The notes beneath the pieces were generated by a model. The model was not told the origin of the DNA, searched no databases, and was given only the letters and a program-made list of their open reading frames with translations. Source: Stentor coeruleus (lineage: Eukaryota; Ciliophora; Heterotrichea; Heterotrichida; Stentoridae). Taken from it: 40,252 nucleotides of DNA. The position numbers and the translations under genes are program-made. Below are positions 26,207 through 34,478 of the stretch, piece by piece. Within the stretch, counting starts at the first letter, position 1, and the number at the start of each line of letters is the position of its first letter. The stretch is from NCBI GenBank assembly GCA_001970955.1, contig MPUH01000685.1:1-40252 (forward strand), given 5' to 3'.

Positions 26207-27114
26207 AAGTACATTATTATTTCTTACAATTAACTTACATTAATCAACTTTACACTAAAACTTAATTGTATTTTCTATAAGAAATCATAATATATAAGCG
26301 ACAATTTTTAATTCGAAAATTTAGTATTGAGTGATCAAGTAAATAATATCAGCATAGGTTTTGCCTAGATAAACATTGATAATTAAACTAGAACGAACTT
26401 TAGAACTTTTTATCAACCTATTTTACAATCCATAGCATAGAATTTTAAAATTTAATTAGCATTGGTAAGCATATTATTATTCAATTATAATATTAAGATA
26501 AATATGTACTAAAAGATTTGTGAAAGTCAATTCAAATACTAATAAATAATATATAGTGAGTAATTTTGCAAAACAAAGGCTAGAAAATAAAAAATCACTA
26601 TCACCAATTTTTTAAGCTATAAATCACAAAAAAAAANAATAAAAAATCACTATCACCAATTTTTTAAGCTATAAATCACAAAAAAAAATAACTTTTAGCA
26701 ATTGAAAATGATTCTAGACAACTAATATTCATGTAAATGCATCCAAATCAGACTGAATCTTTAGATATTTTAAATATTTTTTAAGCATTTTGGATTATTA
26801 TTTCTAATAAAAAAAGTTCATATCAGCCTTTTTATTTAATTTCCTATATATCTTTTTATTCAATCATATCTAAAGCTTGATCATAAGCATACATAGTGGC
26901 ATTCCATCCATACTTTTTTCAGCTTAAGTTTTATAATTTTTTATCTCAATATTTATCATACTTTATTAAATTCAAAATAAATATTTGTAGCTACTTAAAT
27001 CACACTTTATAAAATCAGTAACTCCTTACATCTATATTTTTCCAAAAACACTTTTAAAACTCGCCCATTCTTTCTCTAAATCCAATTTCTATCTACTCAC
27101 AAACCTTAATAAAT
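26207..27114. other. AT-rich intergenic region with assembly gap
   Basis: About 900 bp of non-coding AT-rich DNA. It contains a single N at 26637 flanked by exact copies of 51 bp. The last 150 bp before the next ATG are C-rich on the plus strand. No gene seen. Confidence 0.5.
26586..26688. repeat. Exact 51-bp duplication around a single N (assembly join)
   Basis: 26586-26636 is repeated exactly at 26638-26688 with only N (26637) between. Both copies end in the same A run. An unmerged overlap of two contigs explains this better than a real repeat. Confidence 0.85.
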
Positions 27115-28725
27115 ATGGAATTTTTTTTGTCAAAGCCTTTTGAAGGTATAGAAGTCCCAGACAAGAACGAGTTTCAACGTTTTCTACAAGTCGATAGCGA
27201 AAAAATCCCAGGAGGTGTTGTACTAGCATACCTTGAAGAAATTATAAACCAAAAACCTTTTTCATCTTCCAATGAAATCAAGAAAAAACTAAATGCGTTA
27301 GATCACAATCTTATCCAAGACCTTCACCTTTATGCAATTAAGCTTTTAGTGAAAATTTATGATAACAACGACATAAAATCATGGAGAGAACTTATGAAAA
27401 ACCCTAACTTCCTTGAGTACTGCATTGTTCTTGGGAACACAAATTATTATAAGAAAATGAATGCATCAACTAATGTTAACAAACTTCAAATGATGGCAGA
27501 AATACTAGATATAACAATGAAATATAAAAATTCAGACAGTCTTAACCAAATTACAACATTTAATGAAGGTAAAGAAATGATTTTATATGCCTTGGAATAC
27601 AAAAATAAAATCAACTTTCTCTTTCCTAGTCGTCCAGATTCAAGCATATGGAGAACAAATAAAAAACATAAAGAAGAAGCTAAATTCACAGTTTGCGAAA
27701 TTTGTGACGATGATTATGATCCAACTTTTTTTGGGCATAAAATATGTAAATGTAAAATTTGTGATTTATGCATTAGTAAATTTGAAGGAACAAAATGCCA
27801 AAAATGCAAGAAATCTATAAAAAAAGAAATTCTTATCAAATATAAAAATGATATAGCAAATAATCTTTGTACTGGGTGTAGATTAAAAATCCCATGGAGT
27901 GTTGAAAAAACATGTTCATGTAAACTTTGTCAAGATTGTGTTTATGAAAACCCACTTACATGTAAAACATGTGGAACAGATAACTTTTTAGTAAATAAAA
28001 CCCTTGAAGAAGATCTTGATAGGAAAAATGTTATAAATAAATTCTTAAAAGGAAAACTAGAAAGAGTTAAAGAGTTTGAAGATAAACTTATGCAAGATAT
28101 ACAAGATATTTATAAAATTATAGAAAATGCTAAAGCGAGATATATTAAAGAGATTGAACATATAAAAAAAATTATTACTGATAATTTGAAAAACCTCGCT
28201 GATGTTACTCTGATTAAATGTTTATCACTACCTAAAACAGACTTAGAATATACAATTAGTGAAACTGTAAACCTTCAGCTAAGCAGTTCTTTTGATATGA
28301 AAATTCTCCAATATTTTTTTGAGTCTAATTTCGAAGTTGATTTCTCTATAGAAGTTCCAGTCTGCTATTATTGCCACTCACAGCTTTTTAAAAAACCAAT
28401 GAAGTTTACAAACTGTAATTGCAAAATATGTAAAGAATGTCTTATTAAAAACTTATTAACTCTGCCAAAATGCCCAAGGTGTAGCGAAGTTACTGAAAAT
28501 ATTGATGAAATCGAAGCTTACACCGGAGAAAAACTGCAGATTTTATGTAAAAGTTGTTATCAAAACAAGCATATTTCTGTTATTTCAAAATGCTCAAATG
28601 GATGCATGAGTTGCTATGATTGTGTTAAAAAATACCTTGATCCTGAAGCCATATGTCCAATATGCAATGTTGCTTATAAACAAGAAGAAAAAGATAAATT
28701 TATTGAATTAGGCATTATTAGCTAG
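27115..28725 (+). CDS. Protein with four all-cysteine RING-like zinc fingers
   Basis: The protein has 536 aa. Four Cys-rich units share the spacing C-x2-C-x(11-13)-C-x(1-3)-C-x2-C-x2-C-x(7-10)-C-x2-C: Cys 194/197/211/213/216/219/228/231; 252/255/267/269/272/275/283/286; 417/420/434/436/439/442/453/456; 478/481/493/497/500/503/514/517. This is RING topology, with Cys at the position where RING-HC has His. The two pairs are separated by a charged helical, probably coiled-coil, segment (about 300-360). Residues 1-180 are helical with no recognised domain. RING domains recruit E2 enzymes for ubiquitin transfer; with two pairs the protein could be RBR-related, but the spacing of a true RBR is not evident. 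Ligase activity is inferred. Confidence 0.7.
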   Translation: MEFFLSKPFEGIEVPDKNEFQRFLQVDSEKIPGGVVLAYLEEIINQKPFSSSNEIKKKLNALDHNLIQDLHLYAIKLLVKIYDNNDIKSWRELMKNPNFLEYCIVLGNTNYYKKMNASTNVNKLQMMAEILDITMKYKNSDSLNQITTFNEGKEMILYALEYKNKINFLFPSRPDSSIWRTNKKHKEEAKFTVCEICDDDYDPTFFGHKICKCKICDLCISKFEGTKCQKCKKSIKKEILIKYKNDIANNLCTGCRLKIPWSVEKTCSCKLCQDCVYENPLTCKTCGTDNFLVNKTLEEDLDRKNVINKFLKGKLERVKEFEDKLMQDIQDIYKIIENAKARYIKEIEHIKKIITDNLKNLADVTLIKCLSLPKTDLEYTISETVNLQLSSSFDMKILQYFFESNFEVDFSIEVPVCYYCHSQLFKKPMKFTNCNCKICKECLIKNLLTLPKCPRCSEVTENIDEIEAYTGEKLQILCKSCYQNKHISVISKCSNGCMSCYDCVKKYLDPEAICPICNVAYKQEEKDKFIELGIIS

Positions 28726-29128
28726 AATTCATAATTAAAGCATATCAATAATAAATCATCTATTAAAAATCTTTTAAAATCCTAAGTAATATTAAATTCT
28801 CATCAAATTTGTATTAGCATATCTTTAATATTTACTAAAAAATGATTATTATCTTATAATATTTATAGTATTCAATATTTCCTATAATCTAATACTTTAG
28901 TTTATGATGATATTTCATTGATGAGTAAATGGAAATTACCGATATAAATTTCCACTTAAAACCCATAAAACATACCCTTATAAACATCAATATCGCATAA
29001 TTTTAAAATCTTAATCTTACAACAAATCACACTACCCAAAATCCAATTTTTTCCCCTAGTTTTTACCATAGTGGTTTTAAAAATTATAGTTAAATAGCGT
29101 TTCTGATATTTATATTATAATTTACAAT
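28726..29128. other. Intergenic spacer, no gene seen
   Basis: About 400 bp of AT-rich DNA, becoming C-rich on the plus strand from about 28950 towards the next gene. Nothing else recognised. Confidence 0.5.
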
Positions 29129-29494
29129 ATGAGCTATAACAGAGAGATTCAAAATTTCAGCAAATTAAACAAGAAGAGAGAGGATCTTAACATAAAATTC
29201 AAAACAGAAATGTGTAGAAATTGGACTTTAGGCCTTTGCCAGTTCGGAGACAAGTGTGCTTTTGCTCATGGGTCTGAAGAAATTAGATCTAAATTAAAGT
29301 TCTCAAATTACAAAACCAAAGACTGCAAACAATTTCATGAACTGGGATATTGTCAATATGGAAGTCGCTGTCAATTCAAACACAGAGAAACATCGGAAGA
29401 GACAGCTTCGAATTCCCCAGACCCAGAACGATCTATAGAAACTTCTACTAAAAAACGCCTTCCAGTATTTGCTAAACTAGCTCCTCATGCTTAA
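29129..29494 (+). CDS. Tandem CCCH zinc finger RNA-binding protein (TIS11/TTP type)
   Basis: The protein has 121 aa. Two CCCH fingers: C29-x7-C37-x5-C43-x3-H47 preceded by the lead-in FKTEMC, and C66-x8-C75-x5-C81-x3-H85 preceded by YKTKDC. The (R/K)YKTE(L)C-like lead-in and an 18-residue linker are typical of tristetraprolin/TIS11 proteins, which bind AU-rich 3' UTRs and promote mRNA decay. The first finger has x7 in place of the x8 usual in TTP. The tail is Ser/Thr/Glu-rich and may be phosphorylated. There is no other domain, so this is a minimal member of the family. Confidence 0.88.
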   Translation: MSYNREIQNFSKLNKKREDLNIKFKTEMCRNWTLGLCQFGDKCAFAHGSEEIRSKLKFSNYKTKDCKQFHELGYCQYGSRCQFKHRETSEETASNSPDPERSIETSTKKRLPVFAKLAPHA

Positions 29495-29795
29495 TTCGCA
29501 TAATTAATTTATTATCTTATAAAAAATTATGAGTTTCTTTATATGATTATCTTCAATTTTTCATCATTTAAAAAAACAAGTTTTTATACAAATCTCAAGA
29601 GATTTTTTATTTTTTTCTGCTTTTCTGACAATCTTTGTTATAAATACTCAGTATTTAATTGTCTTTCATACACAAAACAGATTTTTTGTATCCCTTTACT
29701 TATACTTTATCAGTAAAATCAGACCATTTTTATGTATTTCCCAATTACTCAGCAGAAAAAACTCATAGTTTAAAACAAATCAACTCAATTAAAAT
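29495..29795. other. Convergent intergenic spacer
   Basis: About 300 bp between the 3' ends of the CCCH gene and histone H2A. AT-rich, no gene, no recognisable histone stem-loop element. Confidence 0.5.
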
Positions 29796-30203
29796 TTAAA
29801 TGTCTTGGGCTTCTCCGTCTTTTTCCTTAACTCCTTCAGGTAGAAGTGCACTATGAATAAAAGGTGTCACACCTCCGCTAGCAATTGTGGTATTAGCCAT
29901 AAGTTTGTTCAATTCCTCATCATTTCTTATAGCTAATTGTATATGTCTTGGAACAATTCTAGTCTTTTTGTAATCCTTTGCGGCATTTCCTGCAAGTTCT
30001 AAAACTTCTGCTGCCAAGTATTCAAGGACTGCTGCAAGATAGACTGGAGCTCCAGCACCAATTCTTTCTGCGTATTTACCTTGTTTCATGAATCTGCTAA
30101 TTCTACCAACTGGGAATTGAAGTCCTGCTTTTTGTGATCTGGAGGTCTTGGTTGCATTAGCTGCCTTTCCTCTGGTTCCTTTACCTTTTCCGATTGTTGC
30201 CAT
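29796..30203 (-). CDS. Histone H2A
   Basis: The protein has 135 aa. The basic tail ([12 protein letters not shown]) leads into the histone fold with [17 protein letters not shown], the L1 loop [20 protein letters not shown], the acidic patch [15 protein letters not shown] and the [14 protein letters not shown] helix. L1 matches canonical H2A and not H2A.Z (which has GATAAVYSAA). The docking region reads [13 protein letters not shown], closer to H2A.Z (GGVxPHIH) than to the usual GGVLPNIQ. The C-terminus [13 protein letters not shown] has no SQ motif, so it is not H2A.X. No H2B gene is next to it. The assignment as H2A is sure; the subtype is canonical or ciliate-specific. Confidence 0.96.
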   Translation of the reverse strand: MATIGKGKGTRGKAANATKTSRSQKAGLQFPVGRISRFMKQGKYAERIGAGAPVYLAAVLEYLAAEVLELAGNAAKDYKKTRIVPRHIQLAIRNDEELNKLMANTTIASGGVTPFIHSALLPEGVKEKDGEAQDI

Positions 30204-31443
30204 TTGAAGATTATATTAAAATTTCGTTTTTATATTGTCATAGATTAGATATGGATACATTTCTTCCAATAGCAATTCAGATTTATGGAAAAATGGATAC
30301 ATGGAGAACGGCATTTTTATTGGCTTTACCTTGGGTTTTTGTGATAAGGGTTTGGAATTTTGTGAATTGGTTTTTATATAAACTATGAATCTTTGAGGAA
30401 AAAAGTAGGAAAATATTTTGGGATGATATAAAAATTTGAATTAGAGATATTGAATTCTCTTGAGAAATATTAAGATTATATGGAGATGGGGCTTAGGAAA
30501 ATATGAAGAAGTGATTTAGTGTGGTGGGTGAGAAGAAAATAATGCTTATAGGATATTATGGCTATGGTTTGTAGTTTGTATGGTTATTAGAAATATTATA
30601 GTGGGAAAATAAAGTTATCAGCTGGGAAATGAAGATGGTAAAAATTGGCTATTTAGTTTAAGATGAAAATATTACAAAAAAATTGCCTGAGATACAGAGG
30701 AAAATATAAATCATTTTATTTATAGAATCAAATGGGATTAAGGGATAGTGTGGTTTGGTATTTTGTCTTGTAAAAGCTTATAAATTACAAATAGTAATAA
30801 AGTTAATTTTTTGATTTTTTATGTAATATATACATTGCTAAACTAATTTAAGTAATTAGAATTTGATCATGATATCGAAATCTGGGATAAGATTGTTTGC
30901 TTAATTTGTTTAATTATAATAATTAAGCTTAATTTAATGCTATTATTTTTATTTGATATGAGTAGAGATAAAATTATATAAAGTATACATAAGTAAAAAT
31001 TTATTGTGCTAAATGTATTTTGATTGCATTAAGTTAAATATATTTTTTTAAGAAATTATAGTTGCTTTTATTTTACAAATATTAGTTTAGAGCTTCAATC
31101 AACAAACTTTATAAGATGTAAATTATTATAAGTAGAAGCATATCTTCAAAAAAAATTTGAGAAATTAAAATTTCAATAGATGTTTTATCATTACAAATAA
31201 AATCAAACTTAGGTAATTATAATTATTATTAGTATATAATTGTTATAAATATCTAATCGATAGGGTAAATTAAGTTAGCTTAAAAAAATCTCATGTCTTG
31301 TTTTAACATTTTTTAACCTTTAAACATTCCAAGAAATTCTAAATAACTTCTATTTAATTCTAAGTTACTTTAAAAGAATTTTAATTATTTCCAAGGTGAA
31401 ATTTCCTTCTTATCACCTTCATAATTACTAATTTTTACATAAT
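30204..31443. other. 1.2-kb intergenic region
   Basis: The plus strand is strongly G-rich from 30240 to about 30780 (upstream of minus-strand H2A), then AT-rich without bias, then C-rich from about 31300. A 45-codon plus frame starting 30251 is hydrophobic but ends in TGA and lies in the biased region; it is not annotated as a gene. No RNA gene seen. Confidence 0.5.
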
Positions 31444-32010
31444 CTATGTAAAAACAACCGGTTCAAAATCTCCTTTCGGTCTATACAAATAACTTGTCTC
31501 CTCCTTCCATCTTTCAGGTGTTTCAGCTCTGCTTATAACCTGTGCAAAGCCTGTAGACTCTTCTGAAAAGTTATCACCCTCACCTATTCTAAACTCCAAA
31601 CGTGTTTTCCTTATTTTATCCTTAGCTTTTCTCAAAAACGACAATCTTATCCCAGAATTTGATCTTTTTAAACTCCTTCCATTAAATTTATCTTTTCTAT
31701 CTATCAAAGGTGAAGCCTGTGTGCTAAAGTTTTCAAACCTAGGCATAATAGTCATAGCCCTTCTAATCATAGGTCTTTTAAATTTATTATCTTCTTTAAT
31801 CTCAATAACCTCATATCCACTTATAAAATTACCTCTAATACTCTCCAAGCTTTCCCGTACTGCAATTGGATCAGGCATATTTTCAGACATCGATGATATA
31901 GATCGTTTTGTGAAATTCTCTTGGGTAAAAGTATTTTTTTCACAGCAACTCATAGTGTTCAAGCACGTTCCCATCTTTATAATGCTTTTTGCGCTTACAA
32001 CAAAAAACAC
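31444..32010 (-). CDS. Hypothetical basic protein, possible N-terminal acylation
   Basis: The frame gives up to 188 aa. If translation starts at the second in-frame ATG (31974), the protein would begin MGTCLNTMSCCEKN, with Gly at position 2 followed by three Cys, a pattern common in myristoylated and palmitoylated proteins; this start is attractive because the first 12 residues add nothing conserved. The body has Arg/Lys-rich blocks (RPMIRRAMTIMPR, SFLRKAKDKIRKTRLEFR) and many Ser/Thr, possibly phosphorylation sites. No domain is recognised. It lies on the same strand 34-70 bp behind uL14. The stop is TAG. Coding is likely from length and composition. Confidence 0.65.
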   Translation of the reverse strand: MFFVVSAKSIIKMGTCLNTMSCCEKNTFTQENFTKRSISSMSENMPDPIAVRESLESIRGNFISGYEVIEIKEDNKFKRPMIRRAMTIMPRFENFSTQASPLIDRKDKFNGRSLKRSNSGIRLSFLRKAKDKIRKTRLEFRIGEGDNFSEESTGFAQVISRAETPERWKEETSYLYRPKGDFEPVVFT

Positions 32011-32044
32011 ATAGTTTAGATTTGCTGGAATATGACTAAATATA

Positions 32045-32467
32045 TTAGACTATTGCTCCTGCATGAGCTGCAACTCTTGGCCATAAATCCGCACATTCTT
32101 TTGTCACAGGTCCTGAAACACCTGATCCTTTCATTTCTCCTTTAGGATTTACGATTACCCCTGCATTATCTTCACAGCATATAAATACCCCATCTGCTCG
32201 ACGCCAAGATTTACGCTGACGGATAACCACTGCGGGCATAACTTTTTTTCTTAGTTCAGGCTTACCTTTCTTAACTGTTACTAGAACCATGTCGCCAATA
32301 GAAGCTGCAGGAAGACGATTAAGTCTAGCCCCAAATCTAGTTACTGCCATTATGTAGAGAATCTTTGCTCCAGTGTTATCTGCACAGTTAATTCTAGCAC
32401 CTACTGGAAGAGCTAAAGTTACGCGCATTTTGATGCCTGTCGCTCCTGACCTCCCTCTTTTGCTCAT
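32045..32467 (-). CDS. RPL23: Ribosomal protein uL14 (eukaryotic L23)
   Basis: The protein has 140 aa, the same length as human RPL23. It contains the family core: [10 protein letters not shown] (23-32), a hydrophobic strand [32 protein letters not shown], the PAVVIRQRK block and the acidic [19 protein letters not shown] region, ending in [12 protein letters not shown]. uL14 is a large-subunit protein at the intersubunit bridge and binds eIF6. The start ATG lies beside a strongly G-rich plus strand (C-rich on its own sense strand). No introns. Confidence 0.97.
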   Translation of the reverse strand: MSKRGRSGATGIKMRVTLALPVGARINCADNTGAKILYIMAVTRFGARLNRLPAASIGDMVLVTVKKGKPELRKKVMPAVVIRQRKSWRRADGVFICCEDNAGVIVNPKGEMKGSGVSGPVTKECADLWPRVAAHAGAIV

Positions 32468-32915
32468 ATTATTGCCATTGAAATCATCTTTGTATTAAAT
32501 TTTTTAGTATGCCTGAAGGAGGATATTGGAAGGATTGTTTGTGGATTTTTTACTTTGAAAAGATTTAGATAGTTTTGTTTTCGAAGGCTTTTGAGGAATA
32601 GATTTGATGGTATAGTTTTGGGATTATGGGATTGATTTATATTTTATGATTTTCGATAATGGATAATGGGATTTGCTTTTTCGGTATATGTGGAATTCTA
32701 TTCCCAAAAAATCCCCAAACAACCCACATTAAACCAGCCATTACACACAATCTATATCCATATAAAATACATATTAAATTTTCTCCATATCTCATAAACT
32801 CCTCAATAAATTTCCCAGACAATCTTTTCATCTCTAAACCCAAAACCCTTATATATAATATCATCCTCTCTATTTCACAATATAAATCCTTTAAAGATAA
32901 AATTAACAGATAATA
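32468..32915. promoter_or_regulatory. Divergent promoter region with sharp GC-skew flip
   Basis: This spacer separates the uL14 start (minus) from the SHIPPO gene start (plus). By hand count 32521-32640 has 33 G and 3 C on the plus strand, and 32701-32820 has 36 C and 2 G; the switch falls near 32690. Each gene thus has a C-rich sense strand upstream of its start. No TATA box or known motif recognised. Confidence 0.5.
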
Positions 32916-33413
32916 ATGTCAAAACTTATTCTCTATCGATACAATAACAGCAAAAGCCACTATAACTTACCTATAGAAAAAAGGCAAATCATAAGCAAAT
33001 CTTATCAAAACAAACGAGCTTCAGAACTTTCACAACCAAAATCCCGACAAGGAGATGAAGATGATATCGGTCCAGGAAGCTATCAACCTAAAGACACATA
33101 TTTATCAACAAAATCAAAATCTCCAATAGCCTTTATAACAAAATCTCATAGGCTTTATGGTAACAAACTTCCTCCGCTTAGAAGCTCAAGTAGTAATTCT
33201 TCTAGTCAATTAGAAAATCAAGATAATCCTCCAAAAATCCTTTCGAATTCTCCAAGTTTTAGCTTTAAAAGAACAGGACATAATTTGAAATTAGTTGAAA
33301 ACCCTACGTTTCCTGGAGCTGGAAAATATTCACCTAATGAGGATTTACAAGATAAAGGATGGAGTTTTACAAAGGCTAAAAAAGATTTCAGCTGGAAAAA
33401 AGGTAAAAAATAA
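32916..33413 (+). CDS. SHIPPO/STPG-repeat protein, probably axonemal
   Basis: The protein has 165 aa. Two SHIPPO-type repeats are visible: IGPGSYQP (51-58) and FPGAGKYSPNE (132-142), following the Pro-Gly-x-Gly-x-Tyr pattern. Between them is a Ser/Asn-rich linker, and the C-terminus is Lys-rich (KGWSFTKAKKDFSW). SHIPPO-repeat proteins such as ODF3 and STPG members bind inside or along ciliary and cytoskeletal microtubules. Its divergent neighbour is uL14, 448 bp away. The family call rests on two short repeats and is moderately sure; the ciliary role is inferred. Confidence 0.7.
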   Translation: MSKLILYRYNNSKSHYNLPIEKRQIISKSYQNKRASELSQPKSRQGDEDDIGPGSYQPKDTYLSTKSKSPIAFITKSHRLYGNKLPPLRSSSSNSSSQLENQDNPPKILSNSPSFSFKRTGHNLKLVENPTFPGAGKYSPNEDLQDKGWSFTKAKKDFSWKKGKK

Positions 33414-33826
33414 GTAGTGAGAATTGATCAAGCTTTGATTAAAAATACTTGAAAGATAAGAGATAATGAAATAAATAAGTATAATTCAAAAAATATTGAG
33501 AAAAGTTTATATATAGGTTTAATTATTATGAGTTATACTATGAAAAATATCTATGTGAAACATAAATTGTTATTGTGGAATATATGATAAATTTTGAAAA
33601 TCAAAAGCGTCTTATGGCTAATTAAAGAAAAAAAAACTTTTAACAATATATAGATCAGTTCTAACAACACAATATATTTATAAGTATTCCAGTAATATAA
33701 ATCCTCAACAAATAAAAAAAAATATTTTTAAAACTTTAATGAATTAAAGCAGACTATAAGAAATTATCTAAAGTTCTTGAAGACATACAAAAATCTTCAA
33801 AGGTATTTTAATAATATGAATTATAA
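33414..33826. other. Intergenic spacer, no gene seen
   Basis: About 410 bp of AT-rich DNA between the 3' ends of the SHIPPO gene and the RanBP2-type zinc finger gene. No RNA or repeat recognised. Confidence 0.5.
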
Positions 33827-34213
33827 CTAATTACTAGGCTTAGGTGAGCCACACATCTGGCAACTACTAGCATTTCCAGAGTTTGTATAAGTACAAATAG
33901 GACATACCCATTCAGGATTGTATTCTCTTATACCTTCATCATCTATAAACAGTTTTCCTAACTCTTTACCTTTTCTTACAAGCAAAATATTATCATATTC
34001 TCTTTTTGTATAATCTTCTATCATTTCTAAAACTTCCTTTACTTCCTTAACAGCAAATCTAAACCTTTTACAGTATTTTTCTCTAGCTTCTTTTACTTGN
34101 TTTACTTCCTTAACAGCAAATCTAAACCTTTTACAGTATTTTTCTCTAGCTTCTTTTACTTGAATCATAATTTTTTCTACCCCTTTTTCTTCCTTATTTT
34201 CATATAACAGCAT
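33827..34213 (-). CDS. RanBP2-type zinc finger protein, disturbed by an assembly gap
   Basis: As assembled the frame has 128 residues with one X, because a 62-bp block is present twice around an N at 34100. The 63-bp excess is 21 codons and keeps the frame, so the true protein is probably about 107 aa. The C-terminus carries one RanBP2-type zinc ribbon: W-x-C-x2-C-x3-N-x6-C-x2-C, seen as EWVCPICTYTNSG followed by CQMCGSPKP. These fingers bind ubiquitin or single-stranded RNA. The rest is helical and rich in Lys and Glu with no recognised domain. The zinc finger call is good; the length is not. Confidence 0.75.
   Translation of the reverse strand: MLLYENKEEKGVEKIMIQVKEAREKYCKRFRFAVKEVXQVKEAREKYCKRFRFAVKEVKEVLEMIEDYTKREYDNILLVRKGKELGKLFIDDEGIREYNPEWVCPICTYTNSGNASSCQMCGSPKPSN
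34038..34162. repeat. Exact 62-bp duplication around a single N (assembly join)
   Basis: 34038-34099 is repeated exactly at 34101-34162 with N (34100) between, inside a coding sequence. It is the same pattern as at 26637: an unmerged overlap between two contigs. Confidence 0.87.
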
Positions 34214-34478
34214 TATATAATTATTATTCCATTTTAATTAATCTAATAATACATAAAATATTACAATAATTTATTACCTTACCCAATTTTCTAATTTACA
34301 ATAAAAACTATCTATTGTATTTTCTTATCAATAACTTCTTCAGAAAATTACCATAATATTCTCTTTAATCATCTGTCTCAGAAACTTATCTGACCTTTCT
34401 GAATTTTTATCCATTTTAAAACAAATTTACATACAAAAAAATATTAAAATCTTAAACAGTGTATCTTTGAGTATAAAA

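Noticed and set aside
30251..30388. 45-codon hydrophobic plus-strand frame next to H2A
   Set aside because: It ends in TGA, unlike all confident genes here, and lies in the G-biased upstream region of H2A. Composition alone could make it hydrophobic.
32637..32913. Opposed 75- and 84-codon frames in the uL14/SHIPPO spacer
   Set aside because: They follow the strong G or C bias of the spacer and contain no protein-like pattern.
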